Below the pieces are notes generated by a model that saw only the letters and a list, made by a program, of their open reading frames with translations, was not told where the DNA came from and ran no database searches. A program made the translations under genes and the position numbers. From CADCTB01 sp038231955 (GTDB lineage: Bacteria > Actinomycetota > Acidimicrobiia > Acidimicrobiales > AC-14), in the NCBI GenBank assembly GCA_038231955.1, contig JBBSIS010000051.1:1-17018 (forward strand): 17,018 bases of DNA. Reading direction: 5' to 3'. This document shows, in pieces, positions 7,501 to 14,423 of this stretch (position 1 is the stretch's first letter; every line of letters starts with the position of its first letter).

Positions 7501-8970
7501 CTGGCGGATGTCTCGGTGAAGCTGGTGGCCGAGGACAACGTCGGCACCATCGCCGCCGGCGTGGCCAAGGCCCTGGCCGAGGTGATCCACATCTCCGGCG
7601 CCAACGGCGGCACCGGTGCCTCGCCGCTCGGGTCGATCAAGCACGCTGGCCTGCCCTGGGAGCTGGGCCTGGCCGAGACCCAGCAGTCGCTGATGGACAA
7701 CGGCCTGCGCGACCGGGTGCGTGTGCGGGTCGACGGCGGGTTGATGACCGGGCGCGACGTCCTCGTCGCCGCCCTCCTGGGCGCGGACGAGTTCTCCTTC
7801 GGCACGGCCGCCATGATCGCCGAGGGCTGCATCATGCTGCGGGCCTGCCACAAGGACACCTGCACCACCGGCATCGCCACCCAGCGGCCCCACCTGCGGG
7901 CCAAGTTCGCCGGCACACCCGAGGGGGTGGCCGCCTACATGCTCTTCATGGCCGAGGAGTTGCGCCGCGAGCTGGCCGCCCTAGGCCTGCGGACCATGAC
8001 CGACGCCGTGGGCCGGGTCGAGTGCCTGCGCCAGCGGATCCTCGGCGACCCCCGCCCCGACAGCATGGACCTGTCCCCACTGGTAGTTCCGCCCGAGGAT
8101 CCCGACGCCCCTCGGTGCTTCGTGCGACCGGTCGCCATCCAGCGACCCCGCTCCGAGCTGGGCGACCGCCTCGAGGCCGACGCCTTCCGGGCCGTCTGGG
8201 ACGGAGAGGACATCGAGCTGGCCTATCGCATCGGCAACGCCGACCGCACAGTGGGCGCCGCCCTGTCGGGCGCCCTGGCCCTGGAGTTCGGCTCCACCCC
8301 CCCGCCGGGCAACGTGGTCGTGCGCTTCGCCGGCTCGGCCGGGCAGAGCTTCGGCGCCTTCCTGGGCCATGGCATCGAGTTCGAGCTCACCGGGGAGGCC
8401 AACGACTACGTCGGCAAGGCCATGGCCGGCGGCCGCATCGTCGTCCGGCCGTCGGCCAACACCTTCGTCTCCTCCCACGAGGCCGGCGGCACGCCGGTCC
8501 TGGCCGGCAACACCTGCCTGTACGGCGCCACCGGCGGGGAGCTGTATGTCGCCGGATCGGCCGGCGAGCGGTTCGCGGTACGTAACTCGGGCGCCACCGC
8601 CGTCGTCGAGGGTGTGGGTGACCATGCGTGTGAATACATGACGGGTGGCACCGTCGTCATCCTCGGCCCCCTTGGCTACAACCTCGGTGCGGGCATGACG
8701 GGCGGACAGGTCTACGTGTGGGATCCGGAGTCCCAGCTCACCACCCGGCTCAACACCGCCCTGGTCGACGCGGCCCGGCCCGATGCCCAGAGCGTCGAGG
8801 AGCTGCGCTGGCTACTCGAGCGCCACCAGGAGCTGACCGGCTCGGGCCACACCGGCCGCCTGCTGGAGGACTGGGCCAACACCACTGCGCACTGCTGGCT
8901 GGTGGCACCGGTCGACCACATCCGGCGCATGGAGGCCCAACAGGCCACTCGGGTGGCCGCCAGTGCCTAG
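4576..8970 (+). CDS. gltB: Glutamate synthase, large (alpha) subunit
   Basis: A 1464-residue protein, normal for GltB. It makes two glutamates from glutamine, 2-oxoglutarate and reducing equivalents, the GOGAT half of ammonia assimilation. Cys10 in DACGIGF is the class II glutaminase nucleophile, exposed after removal of a nine-residue propeptide. RFSTNTLPTW and CHNGEIN near residues 192-215 complete that domain. The FMN/synthase domain is centred on FSTGAMSHGALS at about 836. The 3Fe-4S ligands are Cys1085, Cys1091 and Cys1096 (CIMLRACHKDTC). The C-terminal GXGXG beta-helix occupies roughly 1215-1440. The ATG at 4576 is preceded by GAGGTG at a 10-nt spacing. The long leader suggests RNA-level control. 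The small subunit gene gltD, usually adjacent, is absent from this window; a GAF-ANTAR gene follows instead. Confidence 0.98.
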   Translation: MRKLRELDACGIGFVANISGRASRDVVTAALGGLACVKHRGAVAADARSSDGSGLLVPVPAAIFGERHGVAMLFVRGDDPRAAVEEAASAEGIRVVEWRVPPTDDAVLGDLARSSRPGVVQAILAMEGAPDERAAFRLRRRIDATTTGTYVASCSFRTVVYKGLITADALAGFWLDLADERFVAPFAVFHQRFSTNTLPTWERAQPFRTLCHNGEINAVAGNINRMRARSSLGTEAAGLGPEELFRPVVDAEDSDSGQLDSVVELLTRGGRDIRHAVAMTVPEAWEGERDLAPAVRGFYRYHASLMEPWDGPAGLVFTDGVGVGASLDRNGLRPLRWAVCDDGLVVCCSEAGAVDLTGRGQVRRGRLGPGQMLYVHPDTGLVYDKENKEHLAAGGAYARWAADGLRELPPGRPIEQTAEPEILERRQAMFGYSREELAMVLRYMANEAKEPTYSMGDDSPLPHLAGRPRPVHHYLKQRFAQVTNPPIDHLRERLVMSLRTLLGPRRPILTQGPHTDPLLVMKSFFLYPSAVVALLTDANGAFPSAHLDATFPVADGPDGLRGAIDRLCDEAERLVAAGAGILVIDDGGVSPERAPVPALLVTGAVHHRLVTRGLRSDTSLVVSADDARDIHYVACLLGYGADAICPGLALETVAWEADQNVDSELSGPEAQHRLQAALEDGVLKVMSKMGISTVDSYRGAQIFEVLGLGPEVVDVCLVGTPSVVGGVGWAELGDDALSRHGEGRTVEGGYYRALKNKGEFHTHNDPVVKALNEMKAAHLLQSAIRDGNDDTYARFAELVNSRPPTELHDLLELVPAGPAVPLDEVEPATAIVTRFSTGAMSHGALSREAHETLTMAMNLIGGKSNCGEGGEGHTRFISRGHPTADKNSRIKQIASGRFGVTAEYCAYADELNIKMAQGSKPGEGGQIPGNKVSEEIAALRHTQPGVGLISPPPHHDIYSIEDLAQLIFDLKQVNRLADVSVKLVAEDNVGTIAAGVAKALAEVIHISGANGGTGASPLGSIKHAGLPWELGLAETQQSLMDNGLRDRVRVRVDGGLMTGRDVLVAALLGADEFSFGTAAMIAEGCIMLRACHKDTCTTGIATQRPHLRAKFAGTPEGVAAYMLFMAEELRRELAALGLRTMTDAVGRVECLRQRILGDPRPDSMDLSPLVVPPEDPDAPRCFVRPVAIQRPRSELGDRLEADAFRAVWDGEDIELAYRIGNADRTVGAALSGALALEFGSTPPPGNVVVRFAGSAGQSFGAFLGHGIEFELTGEANDYVGKAMAGGRIVVRPSANTFVSSHEAGGTPVLAGNTCLYGATGGELYVAGSAGERFAVRNSGATAVVEGVGDHACEYMTGGTVVILGPLGYNLGAGMTGGQVYVWDPESQLTTRLNTALVDAARPDAQSVEELRWLLERHQELTGSGHTGRLLEDWANTTAHCWLVAPVDHIRRMEAQQATRVAASA

Positions 8971-8990
8971 AACGGAGTAAGGAAGGTGAC

Positions 8991-9785
8991 ATGAGCGCGG
9001 GGACCGTGGGACCGGAGCCGGAGGAGGTGTTCGCCGCCATGGCGCGCACGCTGCTGGCCCAAGCCGACGTGCAGGAGACCCTCCAGAGGATCGTCGAGCT
9101 GGCCGTTCAGACGATCGACGGATGTGACCACGCCGGCATCACCCTCTTGCACGGCCGCAAGCTCACGACGCCGGCGGCGAGTGACGGCGTGCCGGGAGCG
9201 GTCGACGCCATCCAGTACGGCACCGGCGAGGGCCCTTGCCTGGACGCCATACGCGAGCACGAGGTGTTCCGGACCGGCGATCTCAGCCGGGAGACGCGCT
9301 GGCCCAGCTTCGCCAGCCGCACGTACCGCGAGACCGGCGTCACCAGCATGATCGGCTTCCGGCTCTTCGTCGCCGGGGACACCCTCGGGTCGTTGAACCT
9401 CTATTCCAAGGAGGCCGACGCGTTCGACGACCAGGCCCAGGCGGCCGGCGTGGTGTTCGCGGCCCACGCGGCCATGGCCCTGTCGACGGCGCTGCACGAC
9501 GAGCAGATGGACCAGGCGCTGGCGTCGCGCGACGTGATCGGGCAGGCCAAGGGCATCCTCATGGCCCGGGAGGGCGTGACTGCGGAGGCGGCCTTCGACA
9601 TGCTCCGGCGGGCGTCGCAGCGCCTCAATGTCAAGCTGCTCGAACTGGCGAAGGACGTGGCCCGTAGCGGCCTCACGCCCCCTTCTCCCCCGCCGGCGTC
9701 AGCGGCCGGCGAGCTGCTGCCAGGACGCCCGGGCCTCGGGGAGCACTTGGGGGACCATGGCCACGCTGAGGCCGGCGGCCAGTAG
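8991..9785 (+). CDS. GAF-ANTAR RNA-binding antitermination regulator
   Basis: A 264-residue protein starting at an ATG with a good GGAAGG ribosome site 4 nt upstream. A GAF sensor domain spans about 28-165 (GTGEGPCLDAIREHEVFRTGDL, WPSFASR, GSLNLYS). An ANTAR domain spans about 175-227 (QALASRDVIGQAKGILMARE, AFDMLRRASQRLNVKLLELA). ANTAR domains bind paired hairpins in nascent RNA and block termination; many control nitrogen-related genes. The GAF ligand is unknown. It lies 20 nt behind gltB, so the two are probably co-transcribed. Residues 228-264 are a Pro/Gly-rich tail beyond the usual ANTAR end; that tail overlaps a possible minus-strand gene and contains a hairpin sequence, so it may be read-through rather than a functional segment. 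Confidence 0.9.
   Translation: MSAGTVGPEPEEVFAAMARTLLAQADVQETLQRIVELAVQTIDGCDHAGITLLHGRKLTTPAASDGVPGAVDAIQYGTGEGPCLDAIREHEVFRTGDLSRETRWPSFASRTYRETGVTSMIGFRLFVAGDTLGSLNLYSKEADAFDDQAQAAGVVFAAHAAMALSTALHDEQMDQALASRDVIGQAKGILMAREGVTAEAAFDMLRRASQRLNVKLLELAKDVARSGLTPPSPPPASAAGELLPGRPGLGEHLGDHGHAEAGGQ
9691..9711. other. Perfect 7-bp GC inverted repeat
   Basis: CGCCGGC and GCCGGCG pair perfectly around a 7-nt loop. It lies just after the normal end of the ANTAR domain and inside the tail codons, and at the 3' end of the small minus-strand ORF. No T-run follows on either strand, so it is not a classic intrinsic terminator. It may cause factor-dependent termination or pausing between these converging units, or be chance in GC-rich DNA. 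Confidence 0.3.
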
Positions 9786-9881
9786 GCACCACGAGCCGAA
9801 CCGACGGTGCTTTGTCCCTGCTCGACGGCGAGGAACAGCGCTGAGGCGGCGTCGGCCGCCACCTTGGCGTGCGTCCGGCAT
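9699..9881 (-). CDS. Possible small single-helix membrane protein
   Basis: A 60-residue frame with an excellent ribosome site (GGGGAGA, 7 nt before the ATG) only 13 nt after the stop of the upstream minus-strand gene. The predicted product has an Arg-rich N-terminus followed by one hydrophobic stretch (WCLLAAGLSVAMVPQVL), the layout of a small inner-membrane protein. Codon third positions are weak in the first half and strongly G/C in the second; the neighbouring frame looks better coding in the first half. A frameshift, in the genome or in the reads, is therefore possible. It overlaps the 3' end of the GAF-ANTAR gene on the other strand. No family is recognised. Confidence 0.4.
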   Translation of the reverse strand: MPDARQGGGRRRLSAVPRRRAGTKHRRFGSWCLLAAGLSVAMVPQVLPEARASWQQLAGR

Positions 9882-9894
9882 GGTGGTTCTCCCC

Positions 9895-11385
9895 TCAGCC
9901 CGCGGGCGCCGGGCCCTTGGCCGAGCCCTTCACCCGGCCCTGCCCACCGGTGTCGATCCCGCAAACCAACACCCGGCGCCCGTCCTTCCATGCCGATTCC
10001 TGGGGCACGATCTCGAAGTCCTTGAACGACGACTTCTCCAGCGGCCCCCCGAGGTAGTCGGTGAGGGGCTGGCCGAGGCAGGCGTCGGCGGCGAACTGCA
10101 CCAGTGCGTCCTTGCCGGGATAAGGATCGGCCGGCCCGGACGGCTGGGTGACCAGGAAGAACACCTCGGAATTGTGAGACTCGGTGCACGGCGTGACGTC
10201 GATGCCGCGCACCTCGTTGCTCTCCGAGGAGTCGAAGCAGTCGCCCACCTTCAGCCTGGAGTAGTCGGTGCTGCCACGGGCGGCCACGAGGACGACGGTC
10301 CCGACCATCAGCCAGGTCACCAGGGCGAGGACGGCGACGATCCTGGCCAGCCCGGCCAGGGCCAGGTTGCGACGACGGGCCCGGGTGGCCGCCACGATGC
10401 CGACGATGGCCCCCACCACGGGGACGACCAGTGACACGACGATGGCCAGCACCGAAAGACCGACGCCGCCCCGGCCGACCCTGGGCGGTGCCGGGGCGGG
10501 GGGCGTCCACGCCGGCGGTTCGGGCGGAGTGGGCTCAGCCTCGGTGGTCGGAGGTGGCGGCGTCGGTGATGGCAGCGGCGGGCTCGGCGACTTGCCCGTC
10601 ACCGGTGGGCCTGTGGCGGGGCGTCGGGCCAGCGGGGGGACGCGGCGGGGAGATGTGCGGGACGGCGGCGCCGAGGCGACACCGGGCACGGAGAGCACGT
10701 CCATGGCGTCGGGGATGCGGTCGGAGGAGGGTTCGTCGTCCAGGGGCTGGTCGGCGGCCGTCCACTCCGGCTCCGGCGCCGGTCGGGCCGCCAGCAGCCG
10801 CCTGCGGGCGGGGGCCACGAGCACCTCGGTGGCGGGCTCGGCCAGGACCGGTGGCTGGGTCACGCGAGGGCGCTCGACCGGTGGCTGGGTCACGACAGGG
10901 CGCTCCACCGCCGCCACCGGGGGCGGGGGGTCGACGCGCTCGGCGGGCTCGTAACCAGTGAGGGGTCGGGCTCCGGCGTCCCGCGCTCGCAGACCCGCCG
11001 CCGCCGCTCGCAGTGCGGCCCGGGCGCGTGCCGCCGGATCGTCGGCAAGAGGGGTCGCGGCGGGCGGCACGTCGTCGGCAAAGGTCTGCTCTGCGGCCAG
11101 CCGGCCCCCGGTGAACCTGGACGGGGGGGCAACGACGACATCCGGCTCCGGCTCCGGCTGGGGCGCCAGGACGGCTCCGGGGCGCCGGGTCGCCGGCGCA
11201 CGGGTTGCCGCCCTCGTCGCCGGGGCCTTCCGGGCCGCAACCTTCTTCCCTGAGACCTTGGCGGGCGACTTCTTGGCCACCGCCGTCCCTGCCCCCGTCC
11301 GGGTCGGTGCGACGACCCTTGGCGTCCGGGAACCGGCGGCCTTCTTCGGCCGCCCGCTCCCGGCCGTTGTCCCGTCATCTGCCAC
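9895..11385 (-). CDS. Proline-rich membrane protein with Septum_form-like extracellular domain
   Basis: A 496-residue protein. The GTG start at 11385 was chosen for its GGGAGA site 5 nt upstream; the frame is open further but lacks family signal. Residues 36-70 are a Lys/Ala/Pro histone-H1-like tract (VAKKSPAKVSGKKVAARKA). About 71-300 are low-complexity, Pro/Ala/Glu-rich and probably disordered. Two hydrophobic helices follow at about 309-333 and 341-368, as in DUF4190 proteins. The C-terminal domain (about 377-478) has LKVGDCFD, VTPCTESHNSEVF and ADACLG, with Cys383, Cys400, Cys436 and Cys475 probably forming two disulfides, as in Septum_form proteins of actinobacteria. The cytoplasmic N-terminus may bind DNA or other anionic partners; that is inference. 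It is divergent from the aconitase gene. Confidence 0.78.
   Translation of the reverse strand: MADDGTTAGSGRPKKAAGSRTPRVVAPTRTGAGTAVAKKSPAKVSGKKVAARKAPATRAATRAPATRRPGAVLAPQPEPEPDVVVAPPSRFTGGRLAAEQTFADDVPPAATPLADDPAARARAALRAAAAGLRARDAGARPLTGYEPAERVDPPPPVAAVERPVVTQPPVERPRVTQPPVLAEPATEVLVAPARRRLLAARPAPEPEWTAADQPLDDEPSSDRIPDAMDVLSVPGVASAPPSRTSPRRVPPLARRPATGPPVTGKSPSPPLPSPTPPPPTTEAEPTPPEPPAWTPPAPAPPRVGRGGVGLSVLAIVVSLVVPVVGAIVGIVAATRARRRNLALAGLARIVAVLALVTWLMVGTVVLVAARGSTDYSRLKVGDCFDSSESNEVRGIDVTPCTESHNSEVFFLVTQPSGPADPYPGKDALVQFAADACLGQPLTDYLGGPLEKSSFKDFEIVPQESAWKDGRRVLVCGIDTGGQGRVKGSAKGPAPAG
10846..10905 (-). repeat. Two tandem 30-bp coding repeats
   Basis: Units 10846-10875 and 10876-10905 are direct repeats differing at two adjacent bases. 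They encode two copies of a ten-residue unit reading VTQPPVERP(R/V) in the disordered part of the Septum_form-type protein. Near-identity at the DNA level suggests a recent duplication within the gene. Confidence 0.8.
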
Positions 11386-11548
11386 TGCACTCTCCCGGAC
11401 CGGCGCCGACCTTCCGCCACGTACCCGGCCAGCATACGGTTGCGGGCCCGTCGCCTCGCGCACGCGAGAATGTCCAACCAGTCGGAGTCGGACAGAGAGG
11501 AGGCCTGCCATCAGCGAGCACCGAGTCGCAGCGGAGGCGCATCGCGGC

Positions 11549-11593
11549 ATGAGTTCTCAGTCGGCCCACCCCTGCCCGGCGGTGGGTCGATGA
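11549..11593 (+). CDS. Possible 14-residue leader ORF of the aconitase gene
   Basis: An ATG frame encoding MSSQSAHPCPAVGR ends at a TGA overlapping the aconitase ATG (ATGA, 11590-11593). GGAGG lies 11 nt before its ATG. Further upstream in the same frame a stronger AGAGGAGG (11496-11503) precedes an ATC codon, not a normal start. The arrangement would allow coupled re-initiation at the aconitase gene, whose own ribosome site (GGTGGG) is modest. The rest of the divergent 11386-11589 region shows no clear promoter boxes. Confidence 0.22.
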   Translation: MSSQSAHPCPAVGR

Positions 11594-13905
11594 GCGTCAC
11601 CGCCACCACCCCGGTGGGATTCGTCGAAGGCGTCTATGACGGCCTGCCCGGCCGTGTCGCCTCCGGGCGTAGCCTCCTCGGTCGGCCGCTGACCCTGGCC
11701 GAGAAGATCCTGGTCTCCCACCTCAGCGCTGGGCTCACCGCCTCCCCGGAGCGGGGCCGTTCCTATGTCGAGCTCCGCCCCGACCGGGTGGCCATGCAGG
11801 ACGCCACCGCCCAGATGGCCCTCCTGCAGTTCATGACCGCCGGCCTGCCCGCCGTCCAGGTGCCGACCACGGTGCACTGCGACCACCTGATCCTTGCCCG
11901 CGACGGAGCGGAGCTCGACCTGGCCGCCGCCGAAGACGCCAACCGGGAGGTCTACGACTTCCTCTGCACCGCGTCGACCCGCTACGGCATCGGCTTCTGG
12001 AAGCCGGGCGCCGGGATCATCCACCAGGTCGTGCTCGAGCGCTACGCCTTTCCGGGCGGAATGATGATCGGCACCGACAGCCACACGCCCAACGCCGGTG
12101 GCCTGGCCACCCTCGCCATCGGCGTGGGGGGCGCCGACGCCGTCGACGTCATGACCGGCGGAGCGCTGGGGCTGCGCTGGCCCCGCCTGATCGGCGTCCG
12201 CCTCAGCGGGTCGCTGTCGGGGTGGGCGTCGCCCAAGGATGTGATCCTGAAGGTCGCCCAGATCCTCACCGTGCGCGGCGGCACCGGCGCCATCGTCGAG
12301 TACTTCGGGCCGGGCACGTCGGCCATCAGTTGCACGGGCAAGGCCACCATCTGCAACATGGGCGCCGAGATCGGCGCCACCACGTCGATCTTCCCCTACG
12401 ACAACCGTTCCCGGGCCTACCTGGAGGCCACCGGCCGCCGGGGCGTGGCCGATGCCGCCGATGCGGTGTCGGAACACCTCCGCCCCGACGAGGAGGTGCT
12501 CCGTGACCCGCAGTCGTTCTTCGACGAGATCGTCGAGATCGACCTGTCGTCGTTGGAGCCCCATGTGGTGGGCCCCCATACCCCCGACCTGGGCAGGCCA
12601 ACCTCGGCCCTGGGCCGTGAGGCCCGCGACAATGGTTGGCCCTTGCACCTCTCCCAGGCCCTCGTCGGCTCGTGCACCAACTCGTCCTACGAGGACATCA
12701 GCCGGGCCGCCAGCGTGGCTCGCCAAGCCACCGCCCGGGGGCTGCGCACCCGCACTCCCCTGCTCGTCACCCCCGGCTCGGAGACGGTGCGCGCCACCGT
12801 CGAGCGCGACGGCCTGCTCGCCGACCTCGAGGCCATCGGCGCCACGGTGCTGGCCAACGCCTGTGGGCCCTGCATCGGCCAGTGGTCCCGCTCGGACATC
12901 GCCTCGGGCGAGAGCAACTCGATCATCACCTCGTTCAACCGCAACTTCCCCAAGCGCAACGACGGCAACGCCGAGACGCTGGCCTTCATCGCCTCCCCCG
13001 AGACCACCGTCGCCTACTCCCTGGCCGGGACGCTGGACTTCGACCCGCTCACCGACACCATCGGCGACGGGTCGTCCGCCGATCGCGTCCTCGACGAGCC
13101 CCAGGGCACGGAGCTGCCCCCGGGGGGTTTCACCACCGGCGATGCCGGTTTCGTCGCCCCGCCGGTGCAAGGAGCGATGGTCGACGTGGTCATCGACCCG
13201 ACCAGCGAGCGACTCCAGAGGCTGGAGCCGTTCCCGCCCACCACGGCCGATGTACTGCCCGAGCTGCGGATCCTGCTCAAGGCCCGGGGCAAGTGCACCA
13301 CCGACCACATCTCCGCTGCCGGCCGGTGGCTGCGCTACCGGGGCCACCTGGAGAACATCAGCGCCAACCTCTTCCTGTCGGCCACCAACGCCTTCAGCGG
13401 GGAGTCGGGCGTTGGCTGGTGCGACGTGCACGGTTCCCGAGAGCCCTTCCCCGACGTTGCCCGTCACTATAAGGAGGTCGGGTTGCACTGGGTGGCCGTC
13501 GGCGACGAGAACTACGGCGAGGGCTCCTCACGGGAGCACGCGGCCATGGAGCCGAGGTTCATGGGCGGCCAGGCGGTGATCGTGCGGTCCTTCGCCCGTA
13601 TCGCCGAGACCAATTTGAAGAAGCAGGGCGTGCTGCCCCTGGTCTTTGCCGACCCGTCCACGTACGACGAGATCGGCGAGACCGACCGCATCTCGGTCCT
13701 CGGCCTGGCCGGGCTGGCCCCCGACCGTCCTGTCGCATGCCGGATCCACCGCTCGGACGGAGCCAGCCTGGACTTCATCTGCACCCATACGCTCTCCGAG
13801 GAGCACATCGACTGGTTCCGGGCCGGCAGCGCCCTCAACCTGATCCGCCTGCGTTTCCAGGACAGGGGTTTCCAGGATAAGGGCGCCGCCCAGGCCGGGG
13901 CCTGA
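11590..13905 (+). CDS. acn: Aconitate hydratase, mitochondrial-type
   Basis: A 771-residue protein that interconverts citrate and isocitrate in the TCA cycle. The 4Fe-4S ligands are Cys362 (GSCTNSSYED), Cys425 and Cys428 (NACGPCIGQW). GKCTTDHISAAG and GSSREHAAMEPR, with Ser647 as the expected catalytic serine, place it with the eukaryotic mitochondrial-type aconitases rather than the larger AcnA/IRP type (about 890 residues) or AcnB. The early block TLAEKILVSHL also matches this type. The ATG at 11590 is preferred because family members begin close to this point; a 40-residue upstream in-frame extension from 11470 has poor codon bias. It is followed 27 nt later by rpsR on the same strand. All catalytic features look intact. 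Confidence 0.96.
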   Translation: MSVTATTPVGFVEGVYDGLPGRVASGRSLLGRPLTLAEKILVSHLSAGLTASPERGRSYVELRPDRVAMQDATAQMALLQFMTAGLPAVQVPTTVHCDHLILARDGAELDLAAAEDANREVYDFLCTASTRYGIGFWKPGAGIIHQVVLERYAFPGGMMIGTDSHTPNAGGLATLAIGVGGADAVDVMTGGALGLRWPRLIGVRLSGSLSGWASPKDVILKVAQILTVRGGTGAIVEYFGPGTSAISCTGKATICNMGAEIGATTSIFPYDNRSRAYLEATGRRGVADAADAVSEHLRPDEEVLRDPQSFFDEIVEIDLSSLEPHVVGPHTPDLGRPTSALGREARDNGWPLHLSQALVGSCTNSSYEDISRAASVARQATARGLRTRTPLLVTPGSETVRATVERDGLLADLEAIGATVLANACGPCIGQWSRSDIASGESNSIITSFNRNFPKRNDGNAETLAFIASPETTVAYSLAGTLDFDPLTDTIGDGSSADRVLDEPQGTELPPGGFTTGDAGFVAPPVQGAMVDVVIDPTSERLQRLEPFPPTTADVLPELRILLKARGKCTTDHISAAGRWLRYRGHLENISANLFLSATNAFSGESGVGWCDVHGSREPFPDVARHYKEVGLHWVAVGDENYGEGSSREHAAMEPRFMGGQAVIVRSFARIAETNLKKQGVLPLVFADPSTYDEIGETDRISVLGLAGLAPDRPVACRIHRSDGASLDFICTHTLSEEHIDWFRAGSALNLIRLRFQDRGFQDKGAAQAGA

Positions 13906-13918
13906 ACACGCCAGCCGC

Positions 13919-13924
13919 TACACT
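13919..13924 (+). promoter_or_regulatory. Candidate -10 box for leaderless rpsR transcript
   Basis: TACACT matches TAnnnT and ends 8 nt before the rpsR ATG at 13933, the geometry of a leaderless promoter. The gene lacks a convincing ribosome site, which fits. No -35 box is seen, and rpsR could instead be read from the aconitase transcript. Confidence 0.35.
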
Positions 13925-13932
13925 CGGTGGCG

Positions 13933-14403
13933 ATGGCACGGAACAACGACCGCGATCGCGGCAAGAAGCGCACGCCCGTTCGCGACACGAACCGGCGGGG
14001 CAAGCCCAAGGTCTGCGTGTTCTGCCGCGACCACACCACCTGGGTGGACTACAAGGACGTCAACGTCCTGCGCCGGTTCATCAGCGACCGGGCCAAGATC
14101 AAGGCCCGCCGCACCACCGGCACCTGCACCCAGCACCAGCGTGATGTGGCCGTCGCCATCAAGACGGCCCGCGAGCTGGCCCTGATCCCGTACACCCAGC
14201 GCACGGTGAGCGACAAGGCCGGCCGTGACGGTCGTGGTGGGGGTCGAGGCGGTCCTCGTGGCCCCCGGGGCGGCCCGGATGCGCCTCGCGACGCAGCGCC
14301 ATCCGACACCGACAGCGCAGCCCCCGGCGATGGCGTCGACGGCGATGCCACCGGCGATGCACCGGTCGGCGACGATGCCGCCGTGACCGCCCTCGCCGAG
14401 TAG
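13933..14403 (+). CDS. rpsR: Ribosomal protein bS18, zinc-type, with long C-terminal tail
   Basis: A 156-residue protein. Residues 25-91 are a full S18 core: KVCVFCRD, VDYKDVNVLRRFISDRAKI, ARRTTGTCTQHQRDVAVAIKTARELALIPYT. It sits on the platform of the 30S subunit. Cys28, Cys31, Cys65 and His68 mark the C+ form expected to bind zinc; zinc-free paralogues lack these cysteines. Usual S18 length is about 70-95 residues. Here a further 65 follow: a Gly/Arg-rich stretch at 97-119 (RGGGRGGPRGPRGG), then an Asp-rich acidic end (120-156). The gene is not flanked by rpsF, ssb or rplI as in most bacteria. The ATG at 13933 gives the normal MARNN-like start; GTG at 13927 would add two residues. A second, zinc-free S18 may exist elsewhere. 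Confidence 0.93.
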   Translation: MARNNDRDRGKKRTPVRDTNRRGKPKVCVFCRDHTTWVDYKDVNVLRRFISDRAKIKARRTTGTCTQHQRDVAVAIKTARELALIPYTQRTVSDKAGRDGRGGGRGGPRGPRGGPDAPRDAAPSDTDSAAPGDGVDGDATGDAPVGDDAAVTALAE

Positions 14404-14423
14404 GCGCCACGCGCAGCCGGCGG

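Noticed and set aside
4866..8585. Very long plus-strand alternative frame inside gltB (1239 residues)
   Set aside because: It is Arg/Pro/Gly-rich, as expected for an out-of-frame reading of GC-rich codons, with no motif; gltB itself shows complete domains.
11470..11589. 40-residue N-terminal extension of aconitase from the ATG at 11470
   Set aside because: Codon third positions are poor, and family members begin near the ATG at 11590.
11557..13488. Long open minus-strand frame opposite aconitase (643 residues)
   Set aside because: It is an antisense shadow of a highly conserved enzyme, rich in Gly, Val and Asp without recognisable domains.
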